A DNA stretch of 64,000 nucleotides, taken from positions 68,446,501 to 68,510,500 of the forward strand of contig OY720349.1 of the NCBI GenBank assembly GCA_963082975.1, in the 5' to 3' direction. Under the pieces are notes generated by a model. The model searched no databases. It saw only the letters and a program-made list of their open reading frames with translations, and was not told the DNA's origin. The DNA comes from Labia minor (Eukaryota > Arthropoda > Insecta > Dermaptera > Spongiphoridae). Shown here piece after piece: positions 10,649 through 19,457 of this stretch. Every line of letters starts with the position of its first letter. The stretch's first letter is position 1. Made by a program: the position numbers and the translations under genes.

Positions 10649-12895
10649 ATGAATGTAAGTGATTTATTAAATTGTATCCCCACTTTCACGGGCGACTCAA
10701 ATAAATTGGAAAGGTTCATCAGTACAGTTGATGCGGTTTATAGAGGTATCTCCCACGACCACCATCAATTCCTCCTTTTGTTTGTTAGGAATAAAATTCA
10801 AGGCCAAGCCGACGAATTATTAACTCACGTTAGTCTGACCATTTGGGAAGATCTGAGAAAAGTGCTTAATGACTTATTTTTAGAAACAAAAGATGAGAGC
10901 ACCCTCCGCCGCGAACTTTATGACATGGAGAGGTCTCGAGCCAAAATTATAGATAGGTATAAAAAAATTCAGGAGCTTATCGGAAAATTCGCAGCGCGCA
11001 TCAACGCGTCAAATGAAACCTCCAGTGGCAAGGATGTGGCCAAAAGGCATTTCGAAACGGATGCTGTTAACATTTTCGTTAGGTCTCTCCCGGAGCCAGA
11101 AAGATCGCAAATTATAGCGCAAAGTTTCAAAACAATCAATGAAGTTTTTAGTTACTTATCGAATAAAACCAGTCTATTAAGTAGGGAGAACAATGTCAAT
11201 AATTACAATTCCAATGGACAGCAGAGGCCTAGACAATTCGCCCCCAGGAGTCACTCCTATCATAATAATTATTATCAAAATTACCACCCCCCTCCCCGCC
11301 ACCACAATTCACAAGGCTTCTTTAACCAATTCAACTCACCAAATTTTAACCAACCCCCCCAATTTAGAAACAATGGAAATCGCCAACATAACCCTCACCA
11401 CAGCCACCCCCCCTGGTTCGGCAACCAACAACAAAATTTTTATCCCCCTTCCACCCCTATGACTATTCAAACGACTAGATCAAGAAACGCTCGTTCTGAC
11501 CGATCTAGAATGAACATTCATGAATTTAACAACATTAGGAACGAACAGAATAATTTTTTAGATATAAAAACCCAAATTAATAGCGAGAATTTAAAAAAAG
11601 AAAGTGTAAATTTAATTAATCAAAAAATTGATAATATAATTCCTATTCAAATAGAAAATAATTCGATTAAACTAGAAAAATTAGAACGAGATGAAAGAAA
11701 TAAAATTAATATTAACTCAAAAGATAAAGATCTAGAAATTATTAATCCAAGTGAAATAAAAAATGAATCAACAGAGATCTTGTTAATATTAAACAACGAG
11801 GAGGAGTCTATTATAGACATACCTAGTAGACATGATAAAGAAAATGATTCTAAAAAATTATATGACAATGATTTATCTTTACAAATGCAATTGGAAGATG
11901 TAGGACTGAAAAATAATTCTTTGAATGAAAATTTAAATGAAATGGAATTGCTTCTAAAATCTAAAGACGATGAATTAAAACTTAAATCAGAGATTTCCAA
12001 TGAAGAGAAAAAATTATTAGAAGAGAAATTGAATAATAAAATGAAAACCTCCAATAAATTAAGGGATGATTTACAAAATAATTTATGTTTATTAGAAGAA
12101 CGGGAAAAAGAAATTGATAATTTAAATACCAAAATAAATAAAATAAAAAAAGAAATAATTATTACTAAAACCTCCGATTATGATAAAGAAAAACAATTAG
12201 TTTCTTTAATTGATGATTTAGAAAATTCTAAAAGAAAAAATTCACAAATATGTTCTCAATTAACAGCAAAAGAAACAGACTTAAAAGATTTAAATGATAA
12301 AATCGGCATTTTACAAAAATATAAAAAAGTCGAAGATGGGCAGCAAGCAATAAATAATACCCATCAAAGAACAATCGACATGATACCCTTCGAAGTTTTA
12401 TTAGAAGTTAAAATGAAAAACGAAAAAGATATGCATATGCGTGAATTAATAGAAAAGGAATTGATAAAACAATTCGATAACGAGAGAGAAGAATTAAGAA
12501 AAAGTAGGAAAGAGCAAATATTAAAATTTCATGAAGAAATTCGAATATATAATTGGAAAAGATATCGAAAGGCTACCAAATACAAACAATTTGGATCTGA
12601 TATAATAATTAAACAGAAATATTTAGGTCCTTATCGGGTTATTAATAAATTTATAAATGATAGATATCAAGTAGAAGTGTCAGGTAAGGAGCAGGGACCA
12701 CAAACGACCTATACAGGAGCCGAGTATATGAAACCCTTTCTCTTTCCCTTAACTTTATTATTATTATTGAAGATTTATTTAAATATAATTTTGAGGACAA
12801 AATTTTATTTGACAGTACAGGATCTGATTAATCAAATCTCCCAGATGTCACTTTATATAAATTCCTTACCTCCTCGATTTGCTCAAACTATTTAA
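10649..12895 (+). CDS. Gag, coiled coil and integrase-tail fusion ORF (748 aa)
   Basis: Residues 1 to about 185 resemble the capsid part of errantivirus Gag (PTFTGDSNKLERFI near the start, then a helical segment with VRSLPEPERSQI near residue 150), expected to form the particle shell. Residues about 190-280 are rich in Asn, His, Pro and Gln. Residues about 300-585 are Lys/Glu/Asn-rich, with a clear heptad-like coiled coil near 425-560. Residues about 588-695 match the extreme C-terminus of a Ty3/gypsy integrase, with KYLGPYRV, NDRYQVEV and EYMKPF, and appear to lack a short stretch inside. A hydrophobic run (about 695-713) follows and could be the remnant of an Env signal peptide. Between Gag and the integrase tail the normal protease, reverse transcriptase, RNase H and integrase core are absent. 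The ATG at 10649 is the first in frame after the A/T-rich leader. Whether the coiled coil belongs to the parent Gag or was acquired is open. Confidence 0.85.
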   Translation: MNVSDLLNCIPTFTGDSNKLERFISTVDAVYRGISHDHHQFLLLFVRNKIQGQADELLTHVSLTIWEDLRKVLNDLFLETKDESTLRRELYDMERSRAKIIDRYKKIQELIGKFAARINASNETSSGKDVAKRHFETDAVNIFVRSLPEPERSQIIAQSFKTINEVFSYLSNKTSLLSRENNVNNYNSNGQQRPRQFAPRSHSYHNNYYQNYHPPPRHHNSQGFFNQFNSPNFNQPPQFRNNGNRQHNPHHSHPPWFGNQQQNFYPPSTPMTIQTTRSRNARSDRSRMNIHEFNNIRNEQNNFLDIKTQINSENLKKESVNLINQKIDNIIPIQIENNSIKLEKLERDERNKININSKDKDLEIINPSEIKNESTEILLILNNEEESIIDIPSRHDKENDSKKLYDNDLSLQMQLEDVGLKNNSLNENLNEMELLLKSKDDELKLKSEISNEEKKLLEEKLNNKMKTSNKLRDDLQNNLCLLEEREKEIDNLNTKINKIKKEIIITKTSDYDKEKQLVSLIDDLENSKRKNSQICSQLTAKETDLKDLNDKIGILQKYKKVEDGQQAINNTHQRTIDMIPFEVLLEVKMKNEKDMHMRELIEKELIKQFDNEREELRKSRKEQILKFHEEIRIYNWKRYRKATKYKQFGSDIIIKQKYLGPYRVINKFINDRYQVEVSGKEQGPQTTYTGAEYMKPFLFPLTLLLLLKIYLNIILRTKFYLTVQDLINQISQMSLYINSLPPRFAQTI

Positions 12896-12925
12896 AATTA
12901 ATATTGAAATCAATGATTTTTTTGA

Positions 12926-13810
12926 GAGGCAGCTAAATTCATCAGACCTTTCTGTAAAGTCCATAATGACATTATTGACATTGTCCTCGAAATACCGAAC
13001 TATAGCGAGAAAGAATCTAATATAATTCAAATCACCCCCATACCTAGATACCAAGAAGGGCAACTCGTACTACTAAATGAACCGTTCCAATATATTGTAG
13101 CAGATAACTTAGACTTAAAGAAAATAACTAATTGTATAATTAATAATAATAATAAATACTATTGTAAGGTTAGCCAGGAGAAGGCAAGTAATTGTACAAG
13201 AAACTTAGTAATTGATAATAACAGCAAAAATTGTAAATCTCACCCCCTAAAACATTTCCCACAGTTTTTAGTGATCCCTAACAGTGAAGTGGTAATCATA
13301 AATGTAATAGATAATAATAATGTAAAAATTAATTGTAAAAGTGTCAATACAACATTGTCAAGAGGATTGTATAAAATTGTAAATAATGAATGTATAATTA
13401 ACAATAGAAAGATTCACACGATTTACAGGTCCAATACGGAAATTTCCATTCTCAATTTAAGTTTAAATATTAGGAAAATAGACACAAGCAAAGAAATCAC
13501 TATGCATAGTATTAAAGAAATTAAGATAGATAGCCCCAGGCTAAAAGAAATTGAGGAAATTGGATCAGTAATTCACGAAAACAAAACCACATTGTTAATT
13601 ATTACAATCATTATATTAGTATTAATTATAGTGACAATATTTGTAGTAGCATTTAAGAAACGCTTATTTGTAAGAAAAAACAGTCCCGTTGGAAATAGCA
13701 GGGTTCGATTCATATCAAGCAAAGAGACATGTAAAGAAAAAAACAGTTTAAATGAAAATAATAAAATTCAATTCATACCATCCAACGAAACATGTGGATG
13801 TATTCACTGA
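12926..13810 (+). pseudogene. Partial Env: C-terminal ectodomain and membrane anchor
   Basis: An open frame runs from 12926 to the stop at 13810, in the same frame as the upstream ORF but cut off from it by several stops between 12893 and 12925. It contains scattered cysteines and Asn-rich text, then a strongly hydrophobic segment (about 13592-13655, LLIITIIILVLIIVTIFVV) and a basic cytoplasmic tail beginning FKKR. This is the layout of the C-terminal half of errantivirus Env, a fusion-protein-like membrane glycoprotein. The first ATG-independent start is uncertain; a GTG near 13271 has no special support. The N-terminal part, including any signal peptide and cleavage region, is missing or unrecognisable. 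It lies just before the purine tract. It is described as found and is presumed non-functional. Confidence 0.7.
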
Positions 13811-13860
13811 AGGTGGACAGATTAACTTCGCCCGCTAAAATTTGTTGGACAAATTTCCTT

Positions 13861-13872
13861 AGAGGGTGGAGG
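13861..13872 (+). other. Polypurine tract
   Basis: AGAGGGTGGAGG directly abuts the 3' LTR, the normal position for priming plus-strand DNA. It contains one T. Confidence 0.8.
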
Positions 13873-14574
13873 TGTCATGTTCCCACGGCTACTTGTGCTC
13901 ACATAACTAGAATAAGTTATTATAGGGATTGACAGGATCCACTATCTGTCAATCAACTTCGTAATTTAGTGTATTCTGACCCGACCTAACATCTGGTCAA
14001 AGAATGGTCCATCCTAACCCTTTCTTTAGATTTAAGTTATTATAGGGATTGACAGGGTCCACTATCTGTCAATCAACTTCGTAATTTAGTGTATTCTGAC
14101 CCGACCTAACATCTGGTCAAAGAATGGTCCATCCTAACCCTTTCTTTAGATTTAAGTTATTATAGGGATGAACAAAGCCCAAGAAATGTCAACCCACCTA
14201 ATTAATTTAATATCTGCTAGCAATTAACGTCATGACCAAGAGACGGCTAAGTGTCGTCCAGATGAATGTCTTAAATCACCCACCTAGACACTTTCTTCCC
14301 ACAGCCCCTTCTACGAACCTCCATGTGTCCCCTCAGCTCCCCCGCCCCCTAGTCAAGTAATATATATATGGAGAGCAGAAATTGCAGACAATTCAATTGC
14401 TAGTCTTTAGTTCTTAGTTTTAGTTTTAAGAAACTCAACACACACCTTTTCGGCCTTGTATGATTTTGTAACAAGTTCACAAATAAAACTTCTATTTCCT
14501 TCTTTATAAAAATTCGCCTTTTATTGTTACCTTTTAACTGCCTACTATCCTAGTAGGAAGGTAAGCACATAACT
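13873..14574 (+). repeat. 3' LTR (702 bp)
   Basis: Same length as the 5' LTR and offset by 5,048 bp. I saw no base difference by eye. Contains the same 120-bp repeats (13914-14153), TATA element (14361-14368) and AATAAA (14482-14487). AATA at 14575-14578 completes the target duplication. Confidence 0.95.
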
Positions 14575-14578
14575 AATA

Positions 14579-14826
14579 TTTTTTTTTTTTTATAATTTAA
14601 TATGTATTCTAATGTGTTATTTTTTCCTCTTTTAGGTGAATGGATGAATGAGAGAGGCAGAGTGGAGATGAATTTTATTTCATTTTATTTTATTTAATAA
14701 CAAAATATTCGTTCCCATTACTGGGTAGTTTTCCAACATCAACATACAGGTTCATTTCATTTTCATAATATTTTTTCACCCTCTCTGTTTATATTTGTTT
14801 TTCACCCTAAAAGCCCAAAGGGTGTT

Positions 14827-14857
<31 letters not shown>

Positions 14858-16229
14858 TTGAATGTATATAAACTTTTTGGTTATCTCAATGGGTAAGCGG
14901 TGTTTCTAGCAGGGCAGGGCGCCATTGAATCTCTCGTCCATAGTCGTTTTCCTAAAGCTGAATTTAAGTATTAATTTATTCGCAGGTTCGAATAGCGCAA
15001 CAGGGCTGAGCCAGTTAATGCCTCTTCAATTTACATTGGTTGAAAACAAGAGCCCTTGGCAAACTGCCGCCCTCACCTCGCCCCTTGCCTCGTTATTATT
15101 TACCCACGAGATTTGCTCCCATTAAGCTGATCGATTGTAAATCGTCGCTAGTTGAAGTGCTCGTGAGGTTTATTTGACCGGACCTCTTTTCTTTAACTTC
15201 ATTATATATATAGAAAGTTTGGAGTACATATATACATTTACCCCTCATAGAAAATTGCATAGGGATAATATATTATTTTTATTTATTTTTCTTTACCTTT
15301 ATATCTTTTTATTTATCATCGAAAATAAGTTGGAATATCTACTCTAAACCAACGAAAAATTTGTTTTGAATCAAAATAAACTTGTTATGATCTTTTCTAA
15401 GCAAGGAGACTTTAATTTAATTTACTAAGGCTTGAATTTATAAATAGAGTAAATTACTTCCTATTTTCTCTTCTATTTCAAGAGACTAATTTAATAAAAT
15501 TCACCCCTAAAATATAAGGAAAATAAATGATTAAAAGGTTAGAAATAACCAAGAGTATAATGAAAGTGGAAATTGAAATAAATAAAGTGGTTTCTTTCAA
15601 CGTTTTAATAGTTTAGATTAACAATTACTTACTTTTAACTTACAAAACCAATTTAAAATATGAATAATTTTGACTACTTACTGCTAAAGTGTGGATGCAA
15701 TTATTTAACAATTTTATATTTATCTACCAAAATGCAAAGAAAAGTGAGAAGTGAAGATTTAAAAATGAAACAAAAGTTTTTAAGATGTCCTACATACCTC
15801 CATAAAAAAATTCCTTTCCTGATATCAAGAAATACTTACTATTATCTTCAATTAAAAATATTGAAATAATAATCTCCATATTTGTTTAATTTTTGTGTAA
15901 TTAAGTCCGTTGAATAGGGCCTAATGATTTCTTACAAAATATATTTTATTGTAAAATAGAATTTGGTATATATAATTACTTAATATACTAATCTATTTAA
16001 ATATTTAAAGAATAAATATTGTAAAAACAAAAAATAAATTCGATAATATACTTTATACTAATATAAAATAACTTTTAATAATGACTACTTACTTAATTAC
16101 TTACTTACTCTTTAATAATTTTCTTTTTTTAAGAATTTTAAGTTAATAAATATTTGAATTGTTCTATACAATCTTTTTTAATGATTAGTTCTGTTGCTAA
16201 AAATTTATAGGACCCTGTTTATTTGAATA
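14579..16229. other. AT-rich region with one GC-richer patch, no gene supported
   Basis: An (AT)n run lies at about 14829-14858. A GC-richer patch at 14890-15175 contains TTATCTCAATGGGTAAGC, similar to a tRNA A box, and GCAGGTTCGAATAGC, similar to a B box, but they are about 90 bp apart and no cloverleaf forms. It may be an old tRNA-derived SINE. Short frames at 14925-15125 and 15660-15869 have no recognised similarity. Confidence 0.5.
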
Positions 16230-16366
16230 CAGTGAACATACTTTATAAGCAACCTCTATACAAGCAACTTTTTTAGTTCAACTGTTCTGCATTAGCAATT
16301 TTTTTTCAAAGCTAAATATGTATTTAAGTTGACAACTGTTCAAAACAACCTAACCTCAAATTGTAA

Positions 16367-17030
16367 TAAGTTGACCTGTGGCCAGGTCCGAACCGACCGA
16401 CGGTTTGAAATAAATTAATTTCCAGCTTCAGAAACAATTTCAAATAATTTTAATATATCTATTAATGTAATAAAAAACAGATAGGCATATAACATAAATA
16501 TTTTTAATTTTATTTTATTTATAATATATAGCTGAAGTAGCCAGCGTTGCCGGCGTTACCCGAGGCTGTGACGTCATGAAGGGCTGGGTGACGTCATATA
16601 ATTTTAAATTAAGAAAAACATAATGAAGATGATTTTTCCCGAGGATAAAACCAATACATTCGTGGTGATATGTAAAAAAATCTCCTTATGTGAAATTTGG
16701 TGCGAAAATAACCCTTCCCTTCTTATCGTCGATTGCTAATACTACCACTTCCGGTTTCCGGATTTGCACCAAAAGTTGATCAATTCATCCCACTGGTGCA
16801 TTAAGTAAATATCCCAAATTTCATCAAAATCCGTTAAGCCGTTCAGGCTGTACACATCTATACGGACGGACGGACAGACGGACAGACGGACGGACAGACA
16901 TCATGCTAAAAATACTTTTTTCTGTTAAGAAAATGCATGATTCGTGGAGATATGTAAAAATCTCCACATGTGAAATTTGGTGTGAAAACAATACCTCCCT
17001 TACTATCGTCGGTCGGTAAAAATTCTGTTA
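16367..17030 (+). repeat. Dispersed repeat beginning AAGTTGACCTGTGGCCAGG (copy 1)
   Basis: The first 330 bp are closely repeated at 63657-64000. It holds GACGTCA words near 16570-16595, a duplicated TGTGAAATTTGGTG segment (about 16690 and 16970) and a GGAC/AGAC tandem run (16861-16905). GACCGACCGAC near the start is mirrored by GTCGGTCGGT near 17005-17015. Family unclassified; the tail of the type CAAAATCCGTTAAGCCGTTC is typical of non-autonomous arthropod repeats. Confidence 0.65.
16861..16905 (+). repeat. GGAC/AGAC short tandem repeat
   Basis: CGGACGGACGGACAGACGGA-type tetranucleotide run inside the dispersed repeat. Similar (CAGA)-type runs mark the tails of other repeats at 27250 and 29175. 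Confidence 0.8.
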
Positions 17031-17305
17031 TTGGATGGAATATGTTTAGGTTTTGGGCTGAGAGAGAGAGAGAGAGAGAGACAGTATTGAAGTTAATTTC
17101 TGTTTATTAGAATAGTTACTAGAATTTCTGTTAGTTTCTTTTATTTATTTAATTAATTAATATTTTACAGACCATAAGTATTTTTATACTCTTTTTTTTC
17201 CTTAAAAGCAACTTTTCCTAATAAGAAACTTTTTTATTGAAATTGGTTCAAATGAGTTGCTTATACGATAGGTTATCGTATAAGAGCGTTCACTGTACTT
17301 TAATA

Positions 17306-17909
17306 CACCTATCCCCCGATTTACACGGTACTTGTTTTACACGTTTTCGCTTTTACACGGTTTTCCAAATAATTTTTTTTTTTGTTTTTATCGCACTCTA
17401 CTAAATGCTACTGTGTACACATCTCATGGGGAATCCCGAGCTTATGTGCTGACTTGCTGCACATGCACACTGTGTCTGTATTTCTCCGCAAAAAATTAAA
17501 GTTTTATCTACGGAAAATTGTATTTGAGTGAAAGTTTCAGTTTCAGAAAGATTTAATTTTCCATATTCCAACCTTCGATTCCGAAAAAAAGAATGAGAGT
17601 ATTTTCTGATAGTGATGAAGGATAATAAAACACCTTTGGTTTTATTTTTTGTTCTTCTGTTTAATGTATTGTAATTAAATAAAAAAACAGTGTTTCCGTA
17701 ATATATTACATATTTTAACCTGTCAATGCATTTTATTTTTATTTCTGTGTACACCTAAAAATATTGAAAAAAATCACAACTGTTAATAGCAAAATTATGC
17801 ATTTTCTGCAAGCTTTTCGATTTACACGGTTTTGACTTGAAAATTTTCAATTTTCGATTTACACGTTTTTCTCAGGAACGTATCTACCGTGTAAATCGGG
17901 GGATAGGTG
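17306..17909. mobile_element. Tc1/mariner (pogo-like) MITE with 24-bp perfect TIRs
   Basis: CACCTATCCCCCGATTTACA at the left end is exactly complemented at the right end, extending to about 24 bp, and flanked by TA (17304-17305 and 17910-17911). Subterminal copies of TTTACACG recur near 17336, 17352, 17820 and 17860. The 117-codon reverse-strand frame at 17401-17754 has no transposase motif and looks like chance. Confidence 0.85.
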
Positions 17910-17911
17910 TA

Positions 17912-19002
17912 TTTATAATCTTTCGAGGATTAAAATAATCCTAATCTTTTATGATATTATAAAATAAATATTTTGATGATAAGGCATGCACTAGTTATTA
18001 AAAACTTAACTTTAAAGTAACTATAATTGAAGACAAAGGAATATGAAACAAAAGCATGACGCTTGTCCAAATGAACATCAATTCTCTTTGACACGACTTT
18101 TCAAACGGATGACGAACATGAATAGAATTTCTTGATTACAGCAAACAGATCGACTAATCGTATATGGTGATTAAATATCCACTATTCTCTTGGGAATCTG
18201 GCAGGATGTTGAATAGGAAATGAAGAAAGAGAGAGAGGGAGAGAGAAAGTTGAAAGGGAGAGAGAGGAAGGAGAATAAAGTGAGGTTAAGTCATGAAAAC
18301 ATGAGTTAAATGGACCACTAAAATGAACTATACACTATTAAATTTCAACTCTTACAATTTTTGAATATAAAATTATATTAAACGCTTGCTTTTTTAAACT
18401 TATAAGTTATTAATATTTTCAGTAACTTTTTTAAAATGAGTTACTTATGTATTGTTGGAGAACTCACTGAAAATTTACATTTTAAATAAACAAATCATCT
18501 AAGAAATCTTCTATTTTACTGTTAGAAAAAACATCCCTTTTTAACATATTACTAGCAATTTTTCCAAATAATAAAACAGTTCTTATATATATATATATTT
18601 GGTAAAGATTTTGCCTATAAACATAGTTTCTGAAAATTTTTGAAATATGATAATTTCCCAGGAAACATGATAATTTATATTTCGTTAAGGAGGAAGATAT
18701 ATTTGACAATAATATTGGTTAATATACTATTTTTCAATTTAGATGTCTGTTTAGTCACCCAACTATTTAAAATTAATTTCTAGTACTGTTCAACATTTAC
18801 ATGAATATATATAATTAAATCTTGTGAATATATAAATAAAAATACTCTGAAATTAATTTTTGAAATAAAACTCTAGAAATCCGAAGCCTTTTTCAGTTCA
18901 GTAACACATCCTTTAAAAATTAAGAAAAAACAATTAATTGATTAAATATATATATATATATATATGTTGGTTTAGGTTTCCGTGAATGTTATTGTTATTA
19001 TT
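17912..19002. other. AT-rich region, no gene supported
   Basis: Contains a GA-rich stretch (18222-18285) and an (AT)n run near 18949-18965. The reverse-strand frame at 18482-18709 is unconvincing. Confidence 0.55.
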
Positions 19003-19386
19003 ATTATCAGATTTATCAGGGATATAATCACGTATTTTTGTGAGATTGTTTTCTCGACGTTTCGGCACCCATTTTGGCGCCATTTTCAAGAGATTATTTA
19101 GGTGGGATTATTTTTGGGATTCTGGGTCAGTTGGCCAGTGCGGACGTGTGCCGGTCTCAGGATTGCCCAGGATTCTTCGGAGCTCTACAGCAACGCAGTG
19201 AGTACAAAACCACCCATTCTATCAACCCAAAATCCCGATATTAACCCTTGGTCACACAGGCTAAGACCCAGAATCCCAAAAATAATCCCACCTAAATAAA
19301 TCTCTTGAAAATGGCGCCAAAATGGGTGCCGAAACGTCGAGAAAACAATCTCACAAAAATACGTGATTATATCCCTGATAAATCTG

Positions 19387-19390
<4 letters not shown>
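19003..19390. mobile_element. Foldback with Penelope/hammerhead-like arms
   Basis: Arms at 19003-19128 and 19265-19390 (about 126 bp each) are near-perfect reverse complements with a single-base indel, around a 136-bp loop. Each arm holds a hairpin GGCGCC-AAAAT-GGGTGCC followed by GAAACGTCGAG. The hairpin-then-GAAACGTC order resembles the hammerhead motif of Penelope-like elements, but the CUGAUGA box is not intact (CTTGAAAAT). No protein is encoded; the frames at 19102-19299 and 19185-19562 are chance. Confidence 0.6.

Positions 19391-19453
<63 letters not shown>
19391..19453. repeat. Compound (TA)n(GA)n microsatellite
   Basis: An alternating AT run ends near 19424 and passes directly into GAGA repeats to about 19453, abutting the right arm of the foldback. 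Confidence 0.9.

Positions 19454-19457
<4 letters not shown>

Larger units (their letters stand above)
8825..14574 (+). mobile_element. Defective errantivirus-like Ty3/gypsy LTR retrotransposon
   Basis: The element is 5,750 bp, bounded by 702-bp direct LTRs and AATA duplications. In order it has LTR, tRNA-Ser-like primer site, a 1.1-kb leader, a 748-codon ORF (Gag, coiled coil, terminal piece of integrase), a partial Env with membrane anchor, a purine tract and the 3' LTR. Protease, reverse transcriptase, RNase H and the integrase core are missing, so it cannot copy itself. No difference was seen between the LTRs, so the insertion is recent and must have used enzymes from a relative. The Env remnant and the tRNA-Ser primer site point to the errantivirus-like branch. 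All broken parts are described as they stand. Confidence 0.95.
16230..17295. mobile_element. Tc1/mariner (pogo-like) element with a nested repeat
   Basis: Termini CAGTGAAC (16230-16237) and GTTCACTG (17288-17295) are inverted repeats with weaker similarity further in (TTATA, GCAAC), flanked by TA at 16228-16229 and 17296-17297. This fits the pogo/Tigger group. The interior is taken up by the dispersed repeat at 16367-17030. No transposase is left. Confidence 0.65.

Noticed and set aside
11193-11462. 89-codon frame in another phase of the Gag ORF
   Set aside because: It lies wholly within the low-complexity part of the longer frame and shows only Ile/Thr/Pro bias.
11647-12132. 161-codon frame on the minus strand
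   Set aside because: It is antisense to the coiled-coil part of the Gag fusion and its Ser/Phe/Leu-rich make-up mirrors Glu/Lys codons on the other strand.
14890-14995. Possible tRNA gene (A-box-like TTATCTCAATGGGTAAGC and B-box-like GGTTCGAATAG)
   Set aside because: The boxes are too far apart for a tRNA without a long intron, and no acceptor or T stem can be paired.
17401-17754. 117-codon minus-strand frame as a transposase
   Set aside because: It lies inside a 604-bp pogo-like MITE but has no DDD/DDE-like or HTH motif and is rich in codons expected from AT-rich DNA.
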